NCBI GenBank assembly: GCA_036844945.1
Contig: DAIUEV010000036.1
Coordinates: forward strand, 1 to 25,384
Direction: 5' to 3'
Length of the DNA: 25,384 nucleotides
Source of the DNA: Palsa-461 sp036844945
Lineage (GTDB): Bacteria; Actinomycetota; Acidimicrobiia; Acidimicrobiales; RAAP-2
The notes beneath the pieces are model-generated. The model was not told the DNA's origin and made no database searches. It saw nothing but the letters and a program-made list of their open reading frames with translations. The first letter of the stretch is position 1, and each line of letters begins with the position of its first letter. Made by a program: the position numbers and the translations under genes. Shown here piece by piece: positions 6,440 to 12,059 of this stretch.

Positions 6440-7245
6440 GCGGGGACCTCCTTGATCTTCACGGACAGGATGCGGTGAACCACCTTGGGGGTCCCGGTCT
6501 CGTTGGTGGCCGCGCCGCCGTCGGTGTTGATCGCCTGTACGACCGTCATCCCCGAGGTGACCTGACCGAACAGCACGTAGTCAGGGGCGAGCGTCTCCCC
6601 CTGGCTGCCGGTCACGATGAAGAACTGGCTGCCGTTGGTGTTCGGGTCGGTGTCCATGTTCGAGTTCGCCAATGCCACCGAGCCGATCGGGTACTGGGGC
6701 GAAGCGACGGGCGGGCCTGCCTCGGTGAACTTGTAGCCCGGCCCGCCGGTTCCGGTCGCGGTGGGATCGCCGGTCTGGTCGACGAAGCCCTGGACCACCC
6801 GGTGGAACGAGTTGCAGTTGAAATAGCCCTTGTCGGCGAGGAACACGAAGCTGTTCACCGCGATCGGGGCCTCCTTCTGATTGAGGGTGATCACAAAGGA
6901 GCCGATGTCGGTCTTGACGGTGGCCTCGTAGGTGGCGGTGGCCGAGATGGTCTGGGGCGGCGCCTTGTACTGGAGCGTGTTCACGCGCACACCGGGCGAC
7001 GACGGGCAGCCCGCCTTCACCCAGATCTTCTGGAGCCTGCCCTGAGCGGTGTTCGGGAACGTGGCGTTCACCTTGGGCGTCGGGCTGTGTTTGGTGATCA
7101 GGTAGACCGAACCCACCACCGCCGCTGCGACGACCACGACGATCGCACTGGAGCGCACCCGCCGCCGGCGCCGCTGCTGGCGGGCCAGCGCCTCGAGGCG
7201 GGCCTGCCGACCGGCGCGTTGGCGCTCCCGCTTCTCGGTGGGCAC
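6436..7245 (-). CDS. Membrane-anchored cyclophilin-type peptidyl-prolyl isomerase
   Basis: A 269-residue protein starting from GTG 7245 (VPTEKRERQR). An upstream in-frame ATG at 7296 is less likely, because TAGGGT lies eight bases before the GTG and the extra residues look non-native. The N-terminus is very basic (Arg-rich, with RQQRRRRRVR at 22-31), then a single hydrophobic segment SSAIVVVVAAAVVGSVYLI (about 32-50), giving an N-in, C-out signal anchor. A linker with NTAQGRLQKIWVKAGCPS follows. The cyclophilin domain (about 103-269) has FHR at 147-149, GFVDQTGDPTATGTGGPGY and NTNGSQFFIVTG. The usual I-Q-G-G-D of the active-site strand is D-Q-T-G-D, a modest departure. It would act outside the membrane on exported proteins. 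It overlaps the next cyclophilin gene by four bases and is the first gene of that transcript. Confidence 0.9.
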   Translation of the reverse strand: MPTEKRERQRAGRQARLEALARQQRRRRRVRSSAIVVVVAAAVVGSVYLITKHSPTPKVNATFPNTAQGRLQKIWVKAGCPSSPGVRVNTLQYKAPPQTISATATYEATVKTDIGSFVITLNQKEAPIAVNSFVFLADKGYFNCNSFHRVVQGFVDQTGDPTATGTGGPGYKFTEAGPPVASPQYPIGSVALANSNMDTDPNTNGSQFFIVTGSQGETLAPDYVLFGQVTSGMTVVQAINTDGGAATNETGTPKVVHRILSVKIKEVPA

Positions 7246-7259
7246 GGGTCGACACCCTA
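7246..7259 (-). promoter_or_regulatory. Near-leaderless promoter -10 element of the cyclophilin operon
   Basis: On the minus strand TAGGGT (7259-7254) lies eight bases before the GTG at 7245. This supports that start over the upstream ATG and suggests a leader of at most one or two nucleotides. Confidence 0.5.
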
Positions 7260-7327
7260 CCGGCCGCCGCGGCGGCTCCCGAATCGGGGTCGGCATCCAT
7301 CGTCGATGCGGGGCGTGCGCCGCCTAC

Positions 7328-7340
7328 TAGGTTCGATCCG
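7328..7340 (+). promoter_or_regulatory. Leaderless promoter -10 element of aspartokinase
   Basis: TAGGTT (7328-7333) is followed by seven bases and the GTG start at 7341. No ribosome-binding sequence is present, and there is no room for a lysine riboswitch if this promoter is the main one. Confidence 0.55.
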
Positions 7341-8552
7341 GTGACACTGCTCGTGCAGAAATTCGGCGGGACCTCGGTCGGTGACACCGACCGGATGCGC
7401 GCCGTGGCCGAGCATGTGGCGCGGACCGTGCGCCAGGGGTTCGACGTCGTGGTGGTTGTGAGCGCCATGGGCAAGACCACCGACGACCTCATCCGCCTGG
7501 CCGGCGAGGTCAGCTCGTCCCCCGCGCCGCGTGAGTACGACATGCTGGTCAGCGCGGGCGAACGGATCTCGGCCCCCCTCGTCGCCATGGCCCTCGCCGA
7601 CTTCGGGATCGCGGCCGCTTCGTTCACCGGCAGCCAGGCCGGCATCATCACGACCACCGAGCACGGCCGGGCCAAGATCATCGAGGTGCGCGGTGACCGC
7701 CTCCGTGAGGCGCTGGCCGAGGGGAAGGTCCCGGTGGTCGCCGGGTTCCAGGGCGTCTCGACCGACCGGGACGTGACCACGCTCGGACGCGGCGCATCGG
7801 ACACCACGGCCGTCGCCCTCGCGGCGGCGCTGGGTGCCGAGGTCTGCGAGATCTACACGGATGTGACCGGCGTGTTCAGCGCCGACCCGAGGGTGGTGCC
7901 CACAGCCCGGCGGCTCCCGCGGATCAGCTTCGACGAGATGCTCGAGATGTCGGCCACCGGGGGACGGGTGCTCATGCTGCGCTCCGTCGAGTTCGCCCGG
8001 CGACACCGCGTGACCCTGCACGTGCGCTCGAGCTTCACCTGGGAGCCCGGAACCATCGTGACCGAGGAGGACCCCGAAATGGAACAGGCAGTGGTGACGG
8101 CGGTGACCCATGACACCACCGAGGCGAAGGTCACCGTGACCGGCGTGCCGGACCGGCCCGGGGTGGCGGCCCGGCTGTTCCGCGCGCTCGCCGAGCGCTC
8201 GATCAATGTCGACATGATCGTGCAGAACATCTCGTCGCATGGGACGACTGACATCTCCTTCACGCTCCCGAAGCTCGACCTCGCGACCGCGGTCGAGGTC
8301 TGCACCGAGCTGTCGGCCGAGCTCGGGGCCTCGGGCGTGAGCTCCGACGACGGGATCGCCCGGGTGTCGGTGGTGGGCGCCGGGATGAAGACCCACCCCG
8401 GGGTCACCGCGACGATGTTCGAGACGCTGGCCAAGGACGACATCAACATCGAGATGATCTCCACGTCGACGATCCGGATCTCTTGTGTCGTGCGGGAGAC
8501 CGACGTCGAGCAGGCTGTGCGGTCGCTGCACGCGGCATTCGAGCTGGAGTAG
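7341..8552 (+). CDS. lysC: Aspartate kinase (aspartokinase), alpha chain
   Basis: A 403-residue enzyme that phosphorylates L-aspartate, the first step to lysine, diaminopimelate, threonine and methionine. The kinase domain begins with VQKFGGTSVGDTDRM (5-19), continues with VVVVSAMGKTTDDLI (35-49), SAGERISAPL (70-79), and the GRGASDTTAVALAAAL nucleotide/aspartate region (near 150-165). DVTGVFSADPR (around 174-184) and FDEMLEMSATGGRVLMLRSVEFA follow. Two ACT domains form the C-terminus: AKVTVTGVPDRPGVAARLF and VSVVGAGMKTHPGVTATMFETLAKDDINIEMIST. These bind the lysine/threonine feedback effectors in homologous enzymes. An internal in-frame start with a strong ribosome-binding site at residue 247 should yield a separate ACT-only beta chain. 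The GTG at 7341 is supported by a leaderless promoter. Aspartate-semialdehyde dehydrogenase follows after 55 nt. Confidence 0.96.
   Translation: MTLLVQKFGGTSVGDTDRMRAVAEHVARTVRQGFDVVVVVSAMGKTTDDLIRLAGEVSSSPAPREYDMLVSAGERISAPLVAMALADFGIAAASFTGSQAGIITTTEHGRAKIIEVRGDRLREALAEGKVPVVAGFQGVSTDRDVTTLGRGASDTTAVALAAALGAEVCEIYTDVTGVFSADPRVVPTARRLPRISFDEMLEMSATGGRVLMLRSVEFARRHRVTLHVRSSFTWEPGTIVTEEDPEMEQAVVTAVTHDTTEAKVTVTGVPDRPGVAARLFRALAERSINVDMIVQNISSHGTTDISFTLPKLDLATAVEVCTELSAELGASGVSSDDGIARVSVVGAGMKTHPGVTATMFETLAKDDINIEMISTSTIRISCVVRETDVEQAVRSLHAAFELE
8064..8081 (+). promoter_or_regulatory. Internal ribosome-binding site and start of aspartokinase beta chain (8079-8552)
   Basis: GAGGAGG (8064-8070) stands eight bases before an in-frame ATG (8079-8081) at codon 247 of aspartokinase. 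The product would be 157 residues, beginning MEQAVVTAVTHDTTEAKV and containing both ACT domains. Corynebacterium and Bacillus aspartokinases are known to make such a regulatory beta subunit from an internal start at this same place, before a nearly identical sequence. This is the best Shine-Dalgarno match in the neighbourhood, although the full-length gene itself seems leaderless. Confidence 0.75.
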
Positions 8553-8572
8553 TCGCCGCAGGTCCGCCTCAC

Positions 8573-8589
8573 CCGGCGGCCGACGCCGG
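8573..8589 (+). terminator. Weak hairpin between aspartokinase and aspartate-semialdehyde dehydrogenase
   Basis: CCGGCG (8573-8578) and CGCCGG (8584-8589) form a 6-bp stem with a 5-nt loop in the 55-nt gap. It lies just upstream of the -10 element of the next gene. It may reduce readthrough; there is no U-tract. Confidence 0.3.
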
Positions 8590-8595
8590 CTCCCC

Positions 8596-8607
8596 TACGA
8601 TGGGGTC
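8596..8607 (+). promoter_or_regulatory. Leaderless promoter -10 element of aspartate-semialdehyde dehydrogenase
   Basis: TACGAT (8596-8601) is followed by exactly six bases and the GTG start at 8608. The hexamer and spacing are identical to those before the dehydrogenase gene at 4146. It fixes the start and means asd can be transcribed apart from aspartokinase. Confidence 0.65.
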
Positions 8608-9630
8608 GTGCGGGTCGGGGTCTTCGGTGCGACGGGGCAGGTCGGGGGCGTGATGCGCGCCATCCTGGTCGAGCGCGGGTTCCCCGTCGACGACATCCGG
8701 TTCTTCGCGTCCTCCCGCTCGGCCGGCCGGCTCCTGCCCTGGGGCGACGGTGAGGTCTCCGTCGAGGACGCCGCCACCGCCGACTTCACCGGCATCGACA
8801 TCGCGCTGTGCTCCACGGGGGCAACGGCGTCTCGCGAGATCGCCCCGCGGGCTGTGGCGGCCGGGGCGATCGTGATCGACAACACCTCGGCGTGGCGGAT
8901 GGACCCCGAGGTCCCGCTGGTCGTCTCCGAGGTGAACCCCGACCGCCTGAGCTCGATCCCGAAGGGGATCGTCGCCAACCCCAACTGCACCGCGATGGTG
9001 CCGATGCCGGCGCTCAAGCCGTTGCACGACGAGGCGGGACTGCGACGGCTGGTGGTGTCCTCGTACCAGGCCGTCTCCGGGAAGGGTGGCGCCGGGGTCT
9101 CCGAGCTGGCCGATCAGCTCGCCAAGACCGCCGGCGCGACCGAGGAGCTGACGCATCACCCGAGCACCGTCGACTTCCCCGAGCACTCGGCGTTCGCGGC
9201 TCCGATCGCCCACAACGTCCTGCCCCTTGCGGGCACGATCGTGGACGACGGCAGCGGCGAAACCGACGAGGAGCAGAAGTTCCGCAACGAGACCCGCAAG
9301 ATCCTGGAGATCCCGGACCTCGCGCTCACCTGCACGTGTGTCCGGGTGCCCGTGTTCACCGGCCACTCGGTCGCGATGGTGGCGGAGTTCGCGAGCGACC
9401 TCACCCCGGCGCGGGCCACCGAGGTGCTTTCGCGGGCCCCGGGGGTGCGCCTCGTCGAGGTGCCGACCCCGCTTGAAGCGGCGGGCGGCGACGTCTCCCT
9501 GGTCGGCCGGATCCGGCAGGCCGACGCGCCGAACGTCCTGGCGCTGTTCGTCTCGGGGGACAACCTCCGCAAGGGGGCCGCGCTGAACACGGTCCAGATC
9601 GCCGAGCTGCTCCTCGAGATCCGGTTCTGA
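8608..9630 (+). CDS. asd: Aspartate-semialdehyde dehydrogenase
   Basis: A 340-residue NADPH-dependent enzyme converting L-aspartyl phosphate to aspartate semialdehyde, directly after aspartokinase in the pathway. The N-terminal Rossmann motif is VGVFGATGQVGGVM (3-16), followed by FFASSRSAG (32-40) and ALCSTGATASREIAP (66-80). The nucleophile is Cys127 in VANPNCTAMVPM, and the general acid/base is His253 in VPVFTGHSVAM. SSYQAVSGKGGAGVSEL (151-167) is the substrate loop. The C-terminal GDNLRKGAALNTVQIAELL (317-335) is typical. The GTG at 8608 is chosen because it gives the correct short N-terminus before the Rossmann strand and has TACGAT six bases upstream. The frame is open further upstream, but that part lies in the aspartokinase gene and is not protein-like. 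It converges on phoU with only 16 nt between the stops. Confidence 0.95.
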   Translation: MRVGVFGATGQVGGVMRAILVERGFPVDDIRFFASSRSAGRLLPWGDGEVSVEDAATADFTGIDIALCSTGATASREIAPRAVAAGAIVIDNTSAWRMDPEVPLVVSEVNPDRLSSIPKGIVANPNCTAMVPMPALKPLHDEAGLRRLVVSSYQAVSGKGGAGVSELADQLAKTAGATEELTHHPSTVDFPEHSAFAAPIAHNVLPLAGTIVDDGSGETDEEQKFRNETRKILEIPDLALTCTCVRVPVFTGHSVAMVAEFASDLTPARATEVLSRAPGVRLVEVPTPLEAAGGDVSLVGRIRQADAPNVLALFVSGDNLRKGAALNTVQIAELLLEIRF

Positions 9631-9631
9631 C

Positions 9632-9645
9632 CGTCCGCCCGGACG
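9632..9645. terminator. Compact bidirectional hairpin between asd and phoU
   Basis: CGTCC (9632-9636) and GGACG (9641-9645) form a stem with a 4-nt GCCC loop, filling almost the whole 16-nt gap between the two convergent stop codons. It would serve both strands. There is no U-tract, as is common for GC-rich actinobacteria. Confidence 0.4.
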
Positions 9646-9646
9646 C

Positions 9647-10396
9647 TCAGTCCGAGGCGACCGTCCCGAACTCCGGACCCCCGCCGGCCAACGTCGCCAT
9701 GCGGCGGGCCAGGCTCACGGCGTGGTCGCCGAACCGCTCGTAGAAGCGGGCGACCATGGCCAACTCGATCGCCACCGGCACCGGCATGTCGCCGGCCACG
9801 ATCTCGGCGGTCAGCGTCACATGGAGATCGTCCATCTCGTCGTCGAGGTCGTCGACCACCACCGCGCCGTCGGCCGAGCGCTCGGCGAACACTTCGGCGG
9901 TGCTGCGCCACAGCTGGGTCGCCACCTCGCCCATGCGGTCGACCAGGCCGCGGCTGCGGGCCGACATCTCGGCCCCAAGCCCCCGGGCGGCCCGGCGGGC
10001 GATGTGCTCGGCCAGGTCGCCGTTGCGCTCGAGGTCGGTGAGCATGCGGAGGACCGCGATGAGCTCGCGCCGCTCGTCGACCGACCCTGCTCCCGCGACG
10101 AGGCGCTCCTGGGCGAGCACGGCGATGTCGTGGGTGAGCCGGTCGACCATCTCGTCGCGCTGCACGAGCGCTTTGGCGGCGTCGCGGTCGCCGGCGAGGA
10201 GCGCATGGGTAGCCCCCGCGATGCCCTCGCCGACCAGCGCGAAGGCCTGGATGAACAGCCGGTCGATCTCGTCGAGGACCGGGCTGTCGGGGCGGCTCAC
10301 CTGTGCCCGTGCCGGCTCGGGCAAGACAGGGTCGACGGGTTTGGACACGGCGGCTTCACCGTGGGTGCGCCGGGCCGCTCCGAGGCGGAACACCAT
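9647..10396 (-). CDS. phoU: PhoU-family phosphate signalling protein
   Basis: A 249-residue all-helical protein with two PhoU repeats. Each carries the metal-binding acidic signature: LTDLERNGDLAEHIARR (119-135) and VARFYERFGDHAVSLARR (215-232). PhoU proteins modulate phosphate uptake through the Pst transporter and the PhoR kinase, so this one probably acts in the cytoplasm at the inner membrane face. The first about 35 residues are extra and Pro/Arg-rich relative to most PhoU proteins. The ATG at 10396 is nevertheless supported by TACCGT seven bases upstream on the minus strand. Neither pst genes nor a PhoR/PhoP pair are in the window, so partners must be elsewhere. Confidence 0.9.
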   Translation of the reverse strand: MVFRLGAARRTHGEAAVSKPVDPVLPEPARAQVSRPDSPVLDEIDRLFIQAFALVGEGIAGATHALLAGDRDAAKALVQRDEMVDRLTHDIAVLAQERLVAGAGSVDERRELIAVLRMLTDLERNGDLAEHIARRAARGLGAEMSARSRGLVDRMGEVATQLWRSTAEVFAERSADGAVVVDDLDDEMDDLHVTLTAEIVAGDMPVPVAIELAMVARFYERFGDHAVSLARRMATLAGGGPEFGTVASD

Positions 10397-10409
10397 GGAG
10401 GCAACGGTA
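10397..10409 (-). promoter_or_regulatory. Leaderless promoter -10 element of phoU
   Basis: On the minus strand TACCGT (10409-10404) is followed by seven bases and the ATG at 10396. A perfect 12-bp hairpin begins 29 nt upstream of this element (10439-10466). Confidence 0.5.
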
Positions 10410-10438
10410 CCCCGGCCGACTCGCAGGCAACACCGAGA

Positions 10439-10466
10439 GGCCTCGGAACGCGCCCGTTCCGAGGCC
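10439..10466. repeat. Perfect 12-bp inverted repeat with 4-nt loop in the divergent phoU/rmuC region
   Basis: GGCCTCGGAACG (10439-10450) and CGTTCCGAGGCC (10455-10466) are perfect reverse complements around the loop CGCC. The 193-nt region between the divergent phoU and rmuC starts holds this hairpin, the phoU -10 element and the promoter and small ORF before rmuC. With no gene ending here, an operator or a structured DNA element is more likely than a terminator. Confidence 0.6.
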
Positions 10467-10500
10467 AGGGACGATCCCGTGTCTCGTCACACCCCGTCGT

Positions 10501-10512
10501 TAGGGTGCTCCC
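10501..10512 (+). promoter_or_regulatory. Leaderless promoter -10 element of the rmuC leader ORF
   Basis: TAGGGT (10501-10506) is followed by exactly six bases and a GTG at 10513 that opens a 26-codon ORF ending over the rmuC start. If no second promoter exists, rmuC is transcribed with a 77-nt leader. Confidence 0.55.
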
Positions 10513-10593
10513 GTGGTCAGGAACTGCAGGAACGGAGCTTTTCTGTCCCGCACTGACGATCGGCGCACCGGCGCCGGCTGGAGGTTGGCATGA
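10513..10593 (+). CDS. Candidate 26-residue leader peptide coupled to rmuC
   Basis: A short ORF starting GTG at 10513, six bases after TAGGGT, and ending in TGA at 10591-10593. Its stop overlaps the ATG of rmuC (10590) as ATGA. The peptide begins VVRNCRNGAF and ends GAGWRLA; it is basic and contains one Cys. It resembles no family I know. The spacing to its promoter matches other genes in this window, and the overlap would let ribosomes finishing it restart on rmuC, helped by GGAGG (10579-10583) inside its end. Chance is possible, because open frames are common at this GC content. Confidence 0.4.
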   Translation: MVRNCRNGAFLSRTDDRRTGAGWRLA

Positions 10594-12059
10594 CTGTCGG
10601 GCTGCTGATCGGGATCGTCGTCGGCCTGTGCGCCGGGCTGGTCATCGGGATGTTGTTGCGGGCCCGCCGCAACGACGGCGCGATCGCCGAGGCGCGCCTG
10701 GCTGAGGGCCGGCTCGCCGACGCCCAGGCCGTGGCGACCCGGATCGCGGCGCAGCTCGAGCAGACGAGCGGCTCGGCCACCGAGCTGCGGGCTCAGAACG
10801 CCCGCCTCGTGACGGAGCTCGAGCAGGCCCACCGCAGCGCCCAGGAGCGGGCGCAGGCCTGGGAAGAGGACCGTGAGCGGCTGACCGGCACGTTCGCCCA
10901 GCTGTCATCGGAGGCGCTCCGATCCAATGCCGAGCAATTCCTGACCCTGGCCGAGACCAAGCTCCGCGAGACGCAGGAGACCGCCCGCGGTGAGCTGGGC
11001 CAGCGGCAAGAAGCCATCACCCAGCAGTTGGCTCCGCTGCGCGATCTCCTGGGCAAGTACGAGTCCGGGCTCCGTCAGATGGAGCTCGAGCGTAAGGGCG
11101 CCTACAGCGGCCTCAGCGAGCAGGTGAAGCTGCTCGCGGCATCCCAGGACCAGCTGAAGAAGGAGACCCAGAGCCTCGTCACCGCACTCCGCGCCCCCCA
11201 GACCCGGGGCCGCTGGGGTGAGATGCAGTTGCGCCGGGTCGTCGAAGTGGCCGGCATGGTCGCGCACTGCGACTTCGACGAGCAGGTCACGGCCACGAGC
11301 GAGGACGGTCGGGTGCGGCCCGACCTCGTGGTGCACATCCCCGGGGGGACCAACGTGGTCGTGGACGCGAAGGTGCCGCTCGAGGCGTACCTGAAGGCGA
11401 ACGAGGCGGAGGACGACGCGAGTCGCCAGACCCACCTGGTCGCGCACGCGCGCCAGCTCCGGACCCACATCGACCAGCTGGCCAAGCGGGAGTACTGGCG
11501 CCAGTTCGACCAGTCGCCGGACTTCGTCATCGCCTTCGTGCCCGGCCATTCCCTCGTCGAGGCCGCCTGCGAGCAGGACGCGGATCTCCTCGAGTACGCG
11601 TTGAGCAAGAGCGTGATGATCGCGACCCCGATGACGCTCATCGCGATGCTGCGGACCATCGCCCAGGGCTGGCGCGACGAGGCGATGGCCGAGAACGCCC
11701 GGGTCGTGAAGGACCTGGGCGCCGAGCTCTACGAGCGCCTCCGGGTCCTGGGTGGCCACTTCTCCAAGATGCACCGGAGCCTTACGAGCACCGTGGAGGC
11801 GTTCAACGACGCCGTCGGCTCGCTCGAGTCCCGGGTCCTCGTCACGGCCAGGCGGTTCCCCGAGCTGTCCGTCGTGGGACACGACGCCAAGGAGGTGGCC
11901 GAACTGCACCCGGTCACCTCGACCCCCCGGCTGCCCCAGGCCTCCGAGTTGGTCGAGTCCGCGTCCGGTCCGGTCACCCCGGCCGGTCGACCGGTGCTCG
12001 ACGTGGTCTCAGGAGGCGGGGAAGAAGACGAGCTGCCCGGACTCACCGGCGTCGGCTGA
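10590..12059 (+). CDS. rmuC: RmuC-family DNA recombination-associated protein
   Basis: A 489-residue protein with an N-terminal membrane segment (about 4-23, LLIGIVVGLCAGLVIGMLL). A long coiled-coil region, rich in Glu, Gln, Arg and Ala, follows at about 28-195, then the RmuC domain at about 200-430. The domain carries TRGRWGEMQLRRVVE (205-219), RPDLVVHIPGG (243-253), VVVDAKVPLEAY (256-267) and the later SVMIATPMTLIAMLRTI (341-357). The RPD...DAK pattern fits a PD-(D/E)XK nuclease-like core. RmuC limits certain inversions and recombination at repeats in E. coli; its biochemical activity is not settled. The ATG at 10590 has GGAGG at 10579-10583, seven bases upstream. The C-terminal about 60 residues are variable and Pro/Gly-rich. 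The last 51 bases overlap the 3' end of the convergent AddA-like gene. Confidence 0.92.
   Translation: MTVGLLIGIVVGLCAGLVIGMLLRARRNDGAIAEARLAEGRLADAQAVATRIAAQLEQTSGSATELRAQNARLVTELEQAHRSAQERAQAWEEDRERLTGTFAQLSSEALRSNAEQFLTLAETKLRETQETARGELGQRQEAITQQLAPLRDLLGKYESGLRQMELERKGAYSGLSEQVKLLAASQDQLKKETQSLVTALRAPQTRGRWGEMQLRRVVEVAGMVAHCDFDEQVTATSEDGRVRPDLVVHIPGGTNVVVDAKVPLEAYLKANEAEDDASRQTHLVAHARQLRTHIDQLAKREYWRQFDQSPDFVIAFVPGHSLVEAACEQDADLLEYALSKSVMIATPMTLIAMLRTIAQGWRDEAMAENARVVKDLGAELYERLRVLGGHFSKMHRSLTSTVEAFNDAVGSLESRVLVTARRFPELSVVGHDAKEVAELHPVTSTPRLPQASELVESASGPVTPAGRPVLDVVSGGGEEDELPGLTGVG

Noticed and set aside
7246..7340. Lysine riboswitch or leader before aspartokinase
   Set aside because: The gap is 95 nt shared with a divergent gene, and the start codon sits seven bases after a -10-like hexamer, leaving no leader.
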